The notes beneath the pieces are model-generated. The model worked only from the letters and a program-made list of their open reading frames with translations. It had not been told where the DNA came from and searched no databases. From the NCBI GenBank assembly GCA_001612575.1, contig LJRV01000156.1:1-64000 (forward strand): a stretch of 64,000 bases of DNA. Direction: 5' to 3'. Positions 19,319 through 29,344 of this stretch are shown in pieces; the stretch's first letter is position 1, and each line of letters starts with the position of its first letter. Origin of the DNA: Streptobacillus notomytis (lineage in GTDB: Bacteria; Fusobacteriota; Fusobacteriia; Fusobacteriales; Leptotrichiaceae). The position numbers and the translations under genes were made by a program.

Positions 19319-20854
19319 GAAGCTTTCCAATATCCTTTTTGATTATACAAGTTAACACAAAAGATATTTCCAGAAATATCTTTTCTTAATCTACCCGCTC
19401 TTCCTGCTAAATTCCAAAAATCAATATTTCTCATTTTACCATTCCCTATTTTTTCACTTAAAATAAAAATATTTTTAGCTGGTAAATTTACTCCCTCTAA
19501 CAATGTTGATGTACAAAACAAAAATTTTATTAATCCTTGTTTATATAAATTTTCAATTCTCAACTTTATTTCTTCAGGTATCCCACCAAAATGATATGCA
19601 ATACCCTTATTTAAACATTTTTTTAAATAATACTGATGATGAATCCTTTCATCTATAAGTTTTATCACTTCATCTATTTCCTCAGAATCAATTTCAGAGA
19701 GTCTATCTGCAAAATTGATAGCCGTTTGAATAGTCTTATCTACTGTATTACAATAAATAATACTTTGTCTATCTTCAGAAAATAATTTTAAAACCAATTG
19801 CAAATTACCAATTACATCATTCTCCTTGAAATCAAATTTAGGAAAAACTATATCATCTCCATAATCTGATATCATGAAAGACTTATTCTCTATGGTATCA
19901 ATAAAAAATCTATTTTGAGTAACTGGCGATTCTATTATAGACATGCTTTCTTCAGTGCTATTATTTATCATCTCTAAAAAAACATCCGCATTAGGTATGT
20001 TAGGAGATGCAAAATATATATTAACACTTTTCCTCTTGGCTAACACTAATGCATGATAAAGTAATGGTGTTCTCGTATCCTTTTTACTAAGCAATTTATG
20101 AGCTTCATCCACAAAAAGATAGTCCATTTGGGGATTATTTTTATCTGTAAAATATAAAAATATATTTATTATCCTGATTTAAAAAAACTTTAGGAATAAC
20201 TGGTGTAGTAATAACCTTATATCCAAACTCATCTACAATCTCTTTTAACCTATTCCCAACTTGATTTATAAGTGCTTTAGTTGGAACAATAAATGCAATA
20301 TTATCGGTTTTGTTATGTTCTTTTATTATATATTTTGTAAACGCCTCAAAAATGAACGATTTACCAAAAGATGTGCTGCCAGAAAAGCTATAATGATTTC
20401 TTTTCTTCATTTCTTCAAACACATTATATTGTGCATCTGTAAATGGCTTTCCTAATGGAGATGCTTGCATTAATTCTTTTAGAATATAATCATTTCTAAT
20501 TTCATCAACCTTTAAATACTTTCCATCACTATCAATAATTGGTAATGATGGGAAATTTCCTAACTTGACCAATGTATTAGCAGCAATAATTCGAAAATAT
20601 TCTGATGTACTAACATCTTCTAATTCCAACAGTAAACTTATTATTTTTAGAGATAAATTTCTATGCATACTTTCTTCAGATCTACATAAAATATCCGAAA
20701 ATCGTAATAAGTGTAAGATCTCTTTTTCATTTAGCATTAACTGACTTGAGTTCGTATAAAATTTTCTACAGTAATCGATTTCTAATTTATGAATTAAACT
20801 CCTTAAATACGGATCTTCATATGCCCTATTAGACATTCTCTGCATTACATTCAT
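19319..20854 (-). pseudogene. hamB 5' part: Hachiman SF2 helicase motor, frameshifted and truncated
   Basis: The ATG at 20854 overlaps the hamA stop by one base (TAATG). The N-terminal 237 codons carry the Walker A-like motif SGSTSFGKSF and VPTKALINQVGNRL. After KYIFIF a frameshift near 20.15 kb (probably with a small deletion) moves reading to a frame with DYLFVDEAHKLL (DEAH box), then TSTLLEGVNLPAKNIF and motif VI NLAGRAGRL. Helicase sequence ends near 19.32 kb after NLYNQKGYWKASKN, where radical-SAM coding begins. The C-terminal half lies 11.4 kb away at 6900-7874. In intact Hachiman systems HamB is the helicase that controls the HamA nuclease. Here it is a relic. Confidence 0.75.
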
Positions 20855-21768
20855 TATTCAAGCACCTTTTTCAATATCTTTTTCCTATTATCGTCAATGT
20901 TAGTAAAAGGCATTATAAATACATAAAAGGTGTATCCTAATAAACTATATCTTTGAATTAATTTATAAACATTATCTTTATAAGCCTCTATCTGATTTGC
21001 AATTTTCCCCTCTATTTTAATAGGAAATTCATCATTTGAGCATTTCTGTTGCTCATCTTTTATGTCTATCTAGTAGCCAATGAATATTGAAAAAGCATCA
21101 TCTAAAGAAAATTTGCAGTTTCCTTTTTCTTCTGGATATAAAAGCACATTCAAAATTTCTTCCTCATCTTTTTCAAAAATATCCTACTCTATATTGCTAG
21201 ATATTAATCCCTTTTCAAAGTTTATACCACTTTTATCATTGCCTTTTGTATTTACTTCATTAACAAACTCACCAATTGATTTAAAAGCATTATAAAATGC
21301 ACGATTCAAATCATCATAAGTCTTAGACTCACCAAAAATCAGTTGATATTTTTTATCTGAGAGTTTCTTCAAATGCACTCCATCTGCCCCATTTACATAA
21401 AGCTGATTAGATGTTTTTAGTCCTAGTTTTAATCTTAGGAGCATCTAAATGCCCCTCCAAAAAACAAAACAACAATAATTCTCCTAGCTACCCATCATTT
21501 TTTGCAGCTTCCTTAAATTTTTCTCTTGCTTTCTTACTAAGAGTCATTACCTTATCTTTATATTTATCTCTAATCTTCCATGATAAAGCATAATCTGCAA
21601 CCGATTCCATTAGATTGTCAGAAACAGAATTATAATCAAAATTCCTTGCATTAATAGGAAGTAAAAATAACTCTAAAAATCCATCATCTTTATTGCCAGA
21701 CATATATATAAATGCTTAATATGTTTAAATTGCTTTATTACATTTTTAGAGTTTGGATTTAACTTCAC
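20854..21768 (-). pseudogene. hamA: DUF1837 nuclease of a Hachiman defence system, multiply interrupted
   Basis: The start is a GTG at 21768 with GGAGG upstream. Conceptual translation gives DUF1837 features in order: LMESVADYALSWKIRDKYKD, LGELLLFCFLEGHLDAPKI, KTSNQLYVNGADGVHL, QLIFGESKTYDDLNRAF (the GESK catalytic region), KSIGEFVNEV and a C-terminal YTFYVFIMPF. It is broken by a shift near codon 25, a TAG at 21488-21490, a shift near 21.43 kb, a TAG near 21184, and a TAG after FIGY near 21.07 kb. The stop overlaps the hamB ATG by one base, the expected hamA-hamB arrangement. Confidence 0.75.
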
Positions 21769-22200
21769 TTATATTCCTCCTTCAACAAATATACTACTTA
21801 TACACTCATACTCATCTTCATTTCATCATTTATATATTTACTGAATGAATCCTTATATGATAGTCTCCCAGATTTAAGTTATTCAGCAAAACAAAATAAA
21901 TTTTCAACATCTTTATCTCCGCCATTTACAAGTTCCATCCGCAATATTTTGCAAATTTTTATTAAATCCACCAATGAATGAAGATAAAACAAATAAATAA
22001 TTAAATTTAGTAAATTTTTCTTCAAAATTTTCCCATAACTTATTAGAATTAATTTTATCTCTACCTTGATTTTCTTAGATGTATCTGCCCATTTCCCTTA
22101 TTTATATAACTGTACACATTCTTTTTTGAATTCATAGCTATATTCCATGAAAATACCTTCCTTACTACTTTATACAGTAAAGATGGTAAACATCAGAATT
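21769..22200 (-). other. decayed sequence upstream of hamA
   Basis: A minus-strand ATG near 22.15 kb begins MEYSYEFKKECVQLYK, which resembles the start of an IS3-type OrfA, but it stops after 16 codons. Further scraps (NYLFVLSSFIGGFNKNLQN, then VENLFCFAE) appear in shifting frames. I can assign no gene. The stretch looks like more debris of the same island, which ends before guaA at 22259. Confidence 0.4.
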
Positions 22201-22258
22201 ACTCTTTAGGTGATACGTTTCTAAAACATACAAACACAAAACTTTAAGATTTTTTTAA

Positions 22259-23797
22259 CTATTCCCACTCTATAGTACTTGCTGGTTTAGATGAAATATC
22301 ATAAACAACCCTATTAATTCCATTTACTTTATTCACTATCATATTAGATACTTTTTCTAAAAATTCATAAGGTAATTTTGACCAAGTTGCTGTCATAAAA
22401 TCTATTGTATTTACAGATCTTATAGCTGCTACATATTCATATGTTCTTACATCTCCCATTACTCCTACAGTTTTAACTGGAAGTAATGTTACAAATGCTT
22501 GTGATACACTATGATATAGCCCATCTTTCATTAATTCATTAATAAATATTTCATCTGCTTCTTGTAATATATTAACTTTTTCTTTTGTAATCTCTCCTAT
22601 AACCCTAATTCCTAATCCTGGTCCTGGGAATGGGTGTCTATTAACAATACTTTCTGGCATTCCCATTTCTTTTCCAACTTGTCTTACTTCATCTTTAAAT
22701 AATTCTCTTAAAGGTTCAAGCAATTTAAATGTCATTTCTTCTGGAAGTCCCCCAACATTATGGTGTGATTTAATAGTATGTGAAACACCTTCTACAGATT
22801 GTGATTCAATAACATCTGGATAAATAGTTCCCTGAGCTAAAAATTCCACATCTTTTCCACCTTTAAGTTTAGCTGCTTCTTCATTAAACACTTCAACAAA
22901 TTCTCTACCTATTATTTTTCTCTTATCTTCTGGATCAGATACTCCTTTTAATTTTGATAAAAATCTATCTTCTGCATCTACTTTAACGATATTTAAATTA
23001 AAATTAGACTTATAATAATCATAAACTCTATTTGCTTCATCATATCTTAAAAGTCCTGTGTCAACAAAAACACAAATTAATTGATCCCCTATAGCCTTAT
23101 TAATCAATACTGCTGCAACTGATGAATCTACCCCTCCAGAAAGTCCAAGCATTACCTTTTTATCCCCTACAGTTTCTCTAATTTGCCTTATTTTTTCTTC
23201 TATAAAATTAGTTATTACAAAATTTTTTTCTGCCTTACAAATATTAAAAATAAAGTTTTCTATCATTTTTTGACCAAACTCAGAATGAGATACTTCTGGA
23301 TGGAATTGTAACCCATATACATTATTATCATTGGCTATAGCTGCAATAGAAGAATCTGTTTTAGCTATTACTCTAAATCCTTCAGCTATTTCAGTAATAT
23401 GATCATTATGGCTCATCCATATATTTAATTCTTTAGGTACATCTATAAATATAGGATTTTCTTTTTCCATTACTTGTAATAATGCTCTACCAAATTCTCT
23501 TTCCTGCGCCGCTTCTACCTTACCACCATTTAAGTGAGTAATTAATTGTAACCCATAACATATTCCAAGTATAGGTATACCTAGATCAAATATTTTTTTA
23601 TCTATAGTTGGTGAATTTTCCAAATATACTGAACTTGGTCCTCCTGAAAATATTATCCCTATAACATCTTCTAAATTATTAAAATCAAATTCTCTCACCA
23701 TCTCACAGTATACTTCCATCTCTCTTATTCTTCTTGCAATAATTTGAGAATATTGTGATCCAAAATCAATAACAATAATTTTTTTTCTTTTTAACAT
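22259..23797 (-). CDS. guaA: GMP synthase (glutamine-hydrolysing)
   Basis: A 512-residue cytosolic enzyme that converts XMP to GMP using ATP and glutamine, the last step of guanine nucleotide synthesis. The N-terminal class I amidotransferase domain has the nucleophile Cys80 in GICYG and the dyad His166-Glu168 in FHPEVSHSE. The ATP-pyrophosphatase domain has the PP-loop [10 protein letters not shown], and the C-terminal dimerisation domain ends in IEWE. All expected motifs are intact. The start overlaps the phosphatase gene upstream by seven bases, so the two are co-transcribed. Confidence 0.97.
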   Translation of the reverse strand: MLKRKKIIVIDFGSQYSQIIARRIREMEVYCEMVREFDFNNLEDVIGIIFSGGPSSVYLENSPTIDKKIFDLGIPILGICYGLQLITHLNGGKVEAAQEREFGRALLQVMEKENPIFIDVPKELNIWMSHNDHITEIAEGFRVIAKTDSSIAAIANDNNVYGLQFHPEVSHSEFGQKMIENFIFNICKAEKNFVITNFIEEKIRQIRETVGDKKVMLGLSGGVDSSVAAVLINKAIGDQLICVFVDTGLLRYDEANRVYDYYKSNFNLNIVKVDAEDRFLSKLKGVSDPEDKRKIIGREFVEVFNEEAAKLKGGKDVEFLAQGTIYPDVIESQSVEGVSHTIKSHHNVGGLPEEMTFKLLEPLRELFKDEVRQVGKEMGMPESIVNRHPFPGPGLGIRVIGEITKEKVNILQEADEIFINELMKDGLYHSVSQAFVTLLPVKTVGVMGDVRTYEYVAAIRSVNTIDFMTATWSKLPYEFLEKVSNMIVNKVNGINRVVYDISSKPASTIEWE

Positions 23798-25281
23798 GTT
23801 TCTTCTCCTCTTCTTTTTATCTTTAATAGGGTTACATCATCATTAAAAGGCTTTTTACCAACAAAATCCCTTAAATCTTGTATTATCATATTTAAATCTA
23901 AATCTTTTATATGTAATTTAAGTCTATCTAAACCATAATATTTACCATTAATATCAACTTCTTCTGTTATACCGTCTGTATAAAGTAATATTTTATCTCC
24001 TATATTAAAATCTACTTCTTTTTCTTCAAATGATAGTATAGGAAAAATTTTTTTAGAAAATAGTCCTAATATTTGACCTTCACTTTCAAGTTCTATTACT
24101 TCATCTTTTTTCTTATCATACATTAAAGCTGGCTCTTGAGAGGCTTTAGCATATCTTACCTTATTCGTTTTTGTATTAATAACTAAGTAAAACATAGACA
24201 CAAATTTACCCTTAGGAAATATGTTTATTATTTCTTCATTTAAAATTTCCATAAGCTCTGTAACTTTATCCACTTTTTTAGCATTATTATATATTAAAAC
24301 TTTAAGCATAGTTGAAAGAAGAGATGCTGGTATACCATGACCTGAAATATCTGCAAATACTATAGCAAATTCTTCATTATTTAATTCTATAAAATCACAA
24401 AAATCTCCACCTATATTCATACTAGGCTCAAAAAAATATTCACATACATATTCTCCAAACTCTATTTTTTTAGGTGGCATAAGTGATTTTTGTATATCTC
24501 CTGCAAGCCTTAATTCCTCACTTACTTCATTATATAATTTTCTAATTTCTTTTTCTCTATCAAAAACTTCTGATACAAGTCTATCGTTTTCTTTTTTTAA
24601 TTCTGCTGACGTAGCAAGACTTTTTATAGATCCTACTAAACTTTTAATATCAACAGGTCTTTTAATAACTCTATTAACACCATACTTCATAGTATTTAAA
24701 GCCTTATCTATATCTGTTTCAAAGGCTATTAATATTACCATAGAGTTAGGATTTTCTTTCTTTATTTTCTTTATTTCTTCAATTTTTTCTTCTTGGTAGC
24801 TAGAAAAATCTATAATATATATGCTATTTGATCTACTATCATGTTTTTTATTTAAAAAATTAAAACTATTTCTATCTTTTATACCAAACCCATTTTTTAT
24901 TAATTCATCTTTAAGAAGATTCTTAACATTATTATTATCATCATATATTTTTACTTCATAACCTGCAAAAATTTTAAGCTCATTATATTCCTCTATAGAA
25001 TTAAAAATTTTAAAATATCTCTTTGATTCAAATAAATTAATATCTTCTATCATATCTCTATTTTTAATAATAAAAAATATTTCAAAATTATTTTTAATAG
25101 AACATCTAAATAACTTAAGCATATAGCTTAAAAATTTTGAATCTATAATTGTATCTTTAATATGAAAAAGGATTTTTTTTCTAATTTTCGATGCTTTAAT
25201 CAAATCCTCATAGCTTTGTTCAAAAGATATAAAATGTACAATTTCGTATTCTCTATCTCCTAAAAAACAAAATTCATTCAT
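23791..25281 (-). CDS. RsbU-like PP2C (SpoIIE) phosphatase with a receiver-like region
   Basis: A 496-residue predicted serine/threonine phosphatase. The C-terminal ~240 residues are a SpoIIE/PP2C domain with the metal-binding motifs [27 protein letters not shown] and [10 protein letters not shown] coiled linker ([20 protein letters not shown]) precedes it. Residues ~110-225 look like a degenerate response-regulator receiver (YIIDFSSYQ, then [15 protein letters not shown]), and the first 100 residues match nothing I know. Such enzymes usually dephosphorylate an anti-anti-sigma (STAS) protein, but no STAS or anti-sigma gene is in the window. Co-transcription with guaA is unusual. Confidence 0.85.
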   Translation of the reverse strand: MNEFCFLGDREYEIVHFISFEQSYEDLIKASKIRKKILFHIKDTIIDSKFLSYMLKLFRCSIKNNFEIFFIIKNRDMIEDINLFESKRYFKIFNSIEEYNELKIFAGYEVKIYDDNNNVKNLLKDELIKNGFGIKDRNSFNFLNKKHDSRSNSIYIIDFSSYQEEKIEEIKKIKKENPNSMVILIAFETDIDKALNTMKYGVNRVIKRPVDIKSLVGSIKSLATSAELKKENDRLVSEVFDREKEIRKLYNEVSEELRLAGDIQKSLMPPKKIEFGEYVCEYFFEPSMNIGGDFCDFIELNNEEFAIVFADISGHGIPASLLSTMLKVLIYNNAKKVDKVTELMEILNEEIINIFPKGKFVSMFYLVINTKTNKVRYAKASQEPALMYDKKKDEVIELESEGQILGLFSKKIFPILSFEEKEVDFNIGDKILLYTDGITEEVDINGKYYGLDRLKLHIKDLDLNMIIQDLRDFVGKKPFNDDVTLLKIKRRGEETC

Positions 25282-25497
25282 AGCTACTCCAAATCATTAT
25301 CCGTATTTTAACCCATATTAATATTTAAAAAGCACCATCAAGTGTTATACAATTATCATTTAAAAGTATTAGTGTACTTTCATTTGTTACTGTAACCTAT
25401 AATAGTGCAATATTTTATTTCATTTATTATTAATTATATATAAACAATACCAACTAATACTAACATTTAAATCAATTTTTGTCAAAGAAATATTTTA

Positions 25498-25527
25498 ATA
25501 AAAAAGGCGACTAAAATAATAGTCGCC
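25498..25527 (-). terminator. rho-independent terminator of the ccdA-tlpA operon
   Basis: An eight-base perfect stem, GGCGACTA pairing with TAGTCGCC across a six-base loop, is followed on the minus strand by TTTTTT. It ends five bases after the tlpA stop. Confidence 0.9.
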
Positions 25528-25532
25528 ATATG

Positions 25533-26003
25533 TTAACTAATTTTACTCATTTCTTCTTTAATTCTTTTAGATGACATAGCTCCTATTATTACTTTTGATA
25601 TATTTCCTCTACTATCAATAAACACATTAGTAGGATATCCTCTTAATCTAGCTCTTTTAATTAGATCTCCTTTAGTATCCATTAATGTTGTAAGCTCTGT
25701 CCAACCTGTAGTTTTAAACCATTTTTTAAAATCATTTTCCTTTAATTCTCCTCTATGACCAGGAGATACTACTGAAATTACATTAAATCCTAAATCTTTC
25801 TCTTTAGAAAGTTCTACTGTATGTGGCATAGTTGCAAGACATACATGACACCATGAAGCCCACATTTTAATGTATGTTTTTCCTTTATAATCACTAATTT
25901 TTTTAATTTGTCCTGTTTGATTTTTAAATGAAATATCATCTAAACTTCCTGAAAATGATAGTGTAGATAATACTAATAAAAACATAGCCAATATTTTTTT
26001 CAT
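25533..26003 (-). CDS. exported TlpA/ResA-like thioredoxin
   Basis: This protein of about 156 residues starts at the ATG at 26003 (GGAGG upstream). It has a signal peptide (MKKILAMFLLVLSTLSFSGS) and a TlpA-type thioredoxin fold with the active site WCHVC. It should act in the periplasm as a thiol-disulphide reductase, receiving electrons from the CcdA-like protein encoded immediately upstream. A cis-proline loop is visible as RGYPTNVFID. The pair usually supports cytochrome maturation or repair of oxidised proteins. No cytochrome genes are nearby, so a repair or anti-oxidant role is more likely here. Confidence 0.88.
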   Translation of the reverse strand: MKKILAMFLLVLSTLSFSGSLDDISFKNQTGQIKKISDYKGKTYIKMWASWCHVCLATMPHTVELSKEKDLGFNVISVVSPGHRGELKENDFKKWFKTTGWTELTTLMDTKGDLIKRARLRGYPTNVFIDSRGNISKVIIGAMSSKRIKEEMSKIS

Positions 26004-26018
26004 ATATTCCTCCATTTT

Positions 26019-26690
26019 CTAAATACTTATTCCATTGAAATAAGCAACTATTATTGTAAGTTTATCAAATATTAATAATAATCCCATTAATATTATTAAT
26101 ACAGCACTGATTTTTTTGATCACATTCAAGTTTCTTTTAATAAATTCAACTTTTTTAATAAGTTTGTTATAAAACATAGTGAAAATTAAAAATGGTGTAG
26201 AAAATCCTAATACAAATACTAATAAAAGCATAGCTCCCCTAATAGCAGTTTCACTCTCTCCTGAAAGAAGAAGTACTGCTCCTAATATTGGTCCTATACA
26301 AGGTGTCCAACCTAATGAAAATGTCGCACCTAACATAAATGATTCTAATCCTGAATGATTATATTTTTTATTTATTTGTATAGTTTTAGTTTTTTCTAAG
26401 AACTCTAAATCAAATAATCCTAACTGTTGTAATCCAAGTAATATGATTATTAATCCTGAAATAATTCTAACTAAAGGATTAAAAAATATATCCGATAAAA
26501 GATTAAATCCAAATCCCAAAATTACAAATGTAAGTGATATACCCAGTAAAAATAGAGCTGTATTCCTAATTTTCTTATTATCCTTCTCTAATACTCCAAA
26601 ATATACTGGAAGTAATGGAAATATACAGGGTGAGAAAAACATTAACATACCACCTAAAAATATTGCAATTATTGATAAATCATACATCAT
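26019..26690 (-). CDS. ccdA: CcdA/DsbD-type transmembrane thiol electron carrier
   Basis: A 223-residue inner-membrane protein with six predicted membrane helices that passes electrons from cytoplasmic thioredoxin to extracytoplasmic thioredoxin-like proteins. The paired cysteines typical of CcdA are in FSPCIFPLLP and GWTPCIGPI, each beside prolines. The gene is followed after 15 bases by the tlpA-like gene with the terminator behind it, so the two form one electron-relay operon. Confidence 0.92.
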   Translation of the reverse strand: MMYDLSIIAIFLGGMLMFFSPCIFPLLPVYFGVLEKDNKKIRNTALFLLGISLTFVILGFGFNLLSDIFFNPLVRIISGLIIILLGLQQLGLFDLEFLEKTKTIQINKKYNHSGLESFMLGATFSLGWTPCIGPILGAVLLLSGESETAIRGAMLLLVFVLGFSTPFLIFTMFYNKLIKKVEFIKRNLNVIKKISAVLIILMGLLLIFDKLTIIVAYFNGISI

Positions 26691-26766
26691 AAATCTCTCT
26701 TTCTATATTTGATAACATAATTATACTTCTATTTATTTACATTTGTCAAGTATCTATACAAAAAAA

Positions 26767-26793
26767 GAGTAAAAAAAAATGCGATAAACGCAT
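26767..26793 (-). terminator. terminator of the tRNA-Gln transcript
   Basis: ATGCG and CGCAT pair across a five-base loop, followed by nine T residues on the minus strand. It starts four bases after the encoded CCA end of the tRNA. Confidence 0.85.
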
Positions 26794-26796
26794 AAA

Positions 26797-26871
26797 TGGT
26801 TGGGCTGGCTGGATTCGAACCAACGCATCGTGGAGTCAAAGTCCACTGCCTTACCGCTTGGCTACAGCCCA
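26797..26871 (-). tRNA. tRNA-Gln (anticodon UUG), CCA encoded
   Basis: A complete cloverleaf reads on the minus strand. The acceptor stem is TGGGCTG/CAGCCCA. The D arm GCCAAGCGGTAAGGC is followed by the anticodon stem GTGGA/TCCAC with loop CTTTGAC (anticodon TTG). The T arm is GTTGG/CCAGC with loop TTCGAAT. The 3' end encodes discriminator A and CCA. It lies between the ccdA operon and the Nudix gene. Confidence 0.96.
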
Positions 26872-26925
26872 TTAAGACAAGAACTATTTTACATCATATA
26901 AAATATTTTGTCAAGCATTTTTTTA

Positions 26926-27381
26926 TTACTGTTCCTTTTTTACATCTATCAATTTATCATTTTCATATTCCATTCTATATACAAAGAAATCTTTTTTATC
27001 ATCTATCAATTCTTTAAGGAAATATTCATCTCCTTCCCATATATTTAAATCTAATATCTCATATTTATGTATATATTCTAATTCACCCTCATCACATTCT
27101 ATCATTTCTCCACTAAAATCTTCTGAAGTAAACACGTATATATATTCAGTTATACCGTTATATACAAAAATAAGCATACCTCTTAAAATACACTCATTTA
27201 AAGTATAACCTGTTTCTTCTTTAACCTCTCTTTTTACAGATTCATGTGGACTTTCTCCAAACTCTATTTTACCACCTACACCTACCCATTTACCTTTGTT
27301 TATATCAACTTCCTTCTTATTTCTATAAAGCATAAGAAATTTATCATCTCTAATTAAATAACAAACAGTATATAGTTTCAT
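26926..27381 (-). CDS. Nudix hydrolase (MutT-like)
   Basis: A 151-residue Nudix protein. The signature GX5EX7REUXEEXGU is complete: GGKIEFGESPHESV followed by KREVKEETGY. The start MKLYTVCYLIRDDKFLMLYRN resembles the 8-oxo-dGTP diphosphatase branch (MutT/NUDT1-like), which cleans oxidised nucleotides from the pool. The exact substrate cannot be told from sequence. It is divergent from the HPr gene, with about 100 bases between. Confidence 0.85.
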   Translation of the reverse strand: MKLYTVCYLIRDDKFLMLYRNKKEVDINKGKWVGVGGKIEFGESPHESVKREVKEETGYTLNECILRGMLIFVYNGITEYIYVFTSEDFSGEMIECDEGELEYIHKYEILDLNIWEGDEYFLKELIDDKKDFFVYRMEYENDKLIDVKKEQ

Positions 27382-27445
27382 TATAACCTCCTATATATTA
27401 GAATATCACATACATTTAGCTTTTTCAATTATTTATCCTTAAATA

Positions 27446-27474
27446 TTGATATTTGTAAATTATTAATGTATAAT
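27446..27474 (+). promoter_or_regulatory. sigma-70-type promoter of the HPr/S1/FakA-FakB/RluA operon
   Basis: TTGATA (27446-27451), a 17-base spacer, and TATAAT (27469-27474) lie 38 bases ahead of the HPr-like start codon. Confidence 0.75.
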
Positions 27475-27511
27475 ATTGTGTAGCGTAGACTAATATTTTA
27501 AGGTGATAATT

Positions 27512-27784
27512 ATGAATAAAATTAAGGTTAAAGTATTAAATGAACAAGGTATACATGCAAGACCTTCTACTAAAATATGTGCCATTACTAATAAATTTTC
27601 AGGTAATGTCTTTTTTAGGTGTAATGGTGAAGATTATGATGCTAAAAATATTATGGCTATTCTACTAATTGGTTTAGAGAAAGGTAGAGAATTTGAAATA
27701 ATTGCAGATAGTGATAATGAAAAAGAAGAGATAGATCTACTTAACTCACTACAGAAACTAATAGAAATAGAACAATTTAATTAA
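27512..27784 (+). CDS. HPr-family phosphocarrier protein
   Basis: A 90-residue HPr-fold protein. The phosphorylatable His15 sits in the conserved GIHARPST, so it can probably accept phosphate from enzyme I. The regulatory serine site is changed: position 46 is Asn (DAKNIMAILL), so serine phosphorylation by HPr kinase would be impossible. The ATG at 27512, with AAGGTG upstream, is preferred to a GTG nine bases earlier. No PTS genes are adjacent; it heads an operon with RNA-binding, lipid and rRNA-modifying proteins. It may be a general HPr or a dedicated regulator. Confidence 0.88.
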   Translation: MNKIKVKVLNEQGIHARPSTKICAITNKFSGNVFFRCNGEDYDAKNIMAILLIGLEKGREFEIIADSDNEKEEIDLLNSLQKLIEIEQFN

Positions 27785-27795
27785 GGAGAACACTA

Positions 27796-29334
27796 ATGAA
27801 CAACAATTTTATGGAAATGTTAGAAAATTATCTTCCTACTAAAGAGCAAACTCTAGGTGATAAAATAGAAGGAACTATAATCAGAAAAGATGGTGAATTT
27901 GGATATCTAAATATTCAAAATAAGTTAGAAGGACGTATCAGACTTTCTGAAATAGAGGGATTTGAAATAGGAGATAAAATTAAGGTTCTTGTTGTTAAAG
28001 TAAACGATGAGTTCTTAATAGTTTCAAAAAATATTTTAGAAAAAAAAGAAGCATTATCTAATATTAAAAAAGGAGATAAAATCTCTGGTATAATTAAAGA
28101 AAAAATAAAAGGAGGATATAAAGTTGATTGTGGATTAATCAAAGCATTTCTTCCATTTAGAAATTCTGGGTTAAATCAAAAATACAGTCCTAATGGAGAA
28201 AAATTAGAATTTGATGTCATAGAAAAAAATAGAAAAGAAATAGTTGTTTCAAGAATTGAAATAATTAAAGAAAATGAAGAAGCCTTCTTAAATAAATTAA
28301 ATGTAGGAGATAAAATCTCTGGAACTATTTCTAATAAGTTAGATTATGGTATGATAATTGATCTAGGTGCATTATCAGGACTATTACATAGCAGTGAAAT
28401 TTCTTGGAATAAAGAAAAGACTCTAAAAGATTTTAATGTTGGAGAAAAAATAGAGGTAAAAATAATTGAACTTGATAAAGAAAATAAGAAAATAAAATTA
28501 AGTCTTAAACAACTAGTTGAAAATCCATGGTTAAAAATTAGAGAAAAATATCATATAGGGCAAAATATAGATGCACCTGTTAAAGAAGTTTTTTCATTCG
28601 GTGTTGTAGTTGATTTAGGTGATAGAGAAGATTTAATACATGTTTCAGATCTATATTACAAAAAAATAGGTAATGTAGAAAAAGAGTACAAAAAAGGAGA
28701 TGTAATCTTCTGTGAAGTTATTGATATAAACGATGAAAAAGAAAAAATTGTTCTAAGTGCTAAAACAGTATTTGAAAAAATATGGGAAAGTTTAGATGAT
28801 TTCTGTATTTTAAACTGTGTAATAAATGTTATGGTAACTAGAATTAAAGACTTTGGATTTTTTGCAAAAACAGAAGAAAATCTAGAAATTTTTGTTCCAA
28901 AATCTGAATATTCATGGAATAGATCTGAAAATTTAAATATTAAAGTTGGAGATAAATTAGACGTTAAGTTAATAGAAATTAAAGAAGAAGAGAAAAACTT
29001 AATTGGAAGTATTAAAAGATTAGGTAAATCTCCATATGACGTAGCTTCTTCTAAATTTGACAAAAACATAGAATATGAAGTTGAAATTACTGATATATTA
29101 GAAAGTGGATTACTTGTTAGATTAACTGAGGATTTTAAAGGATTAGTTCCTAAAAAAGAATTATCTCAAGATCAAACAAAAGAACAATTTAATGTTGGAG
29201 ATAAAATTAAAGTCGTAGTATTTGATAAAAATAGTAACAAAAATTCTATCTTACTTTCTGTTAAAAAAATAGAAGAGTTAGAAGAGAAAAAAGAGTTGGA
29301 AGAATTAATGAAAATTTATGGAGCCAACAACTAG
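27796..29334 (+). CDS. S1-repeat RNA-binding protein (ribosomal protein S1-like)
   Basis: A 512-residue protein made of about six tandem S1 (OB-fold) RNA-binding repeats. Recurring GDKI/GEKIEVKI starts and the paired phrases GALSGLLHSSEISW and GDREDLIHVSDLY mark consecutive repeats. The overall layout matches bacterial S1, which binds mRNA on the small subunit. It lacks the N-terminal IspH/cytidylate-kinase fusion seen in some S1-like genes. It follows the HPr gene after 11 bases and precedes the kinase fusion gene by 10. Confidence 0.85.
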   Translation: MNNNFMEMLENYLPTKEQTLGDKIEGTIIRKDGEFGYLNIQNKLEGRIRLSEIEGFEIGDKIKVLVVKVNDEFLIVSKNILEKKEALSNIKKGDKISGIIKEKIKGGYKVDCGLIKAFLPFRNSGLNQKYSPNGEKLEFDVIEKNRKEIVVSRIEIIKENEEAFLNKLNVGDKISGTISNKLDYGMIIDLGALSGLLHSSEISWNKEKTLKDFNVGEKIEVKIIELDKENKKIKLSLKQLVENPWLKIREKYHIGQNIDAPVKEVFSFGVVVDLGDREDLIHVSDLYYKKIGNVEKEYKKGDVIFCEVIDINDEKEKIVLSAKTVFEKIWESLDDFCILNCVINVMVTRIKDFGFFAKTEENLEIFVPKSEYSWNRSENLNIKVGDKLDVKLIEIKEEEKNLIGSIKRLGKSPYDVASSKFDKNIEYEVEITDILESGLLVRLTEDFKGLVPKKELSQDQTKEQFNVGDKIKVVVFDKNSNKNSILLSVKKIEELEEKKELEELMKIYGANN

Positions 29335-29344
29335 GAGGATATGA

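Noticed and set aside
26796..27017. Plus-strand frame beginning VGLAGFEPTHRGVKV
   Set aside because: It reads the complement of tRNA-Gln and then the Nudix gene, the well-known spurious protein from tRNA genes.
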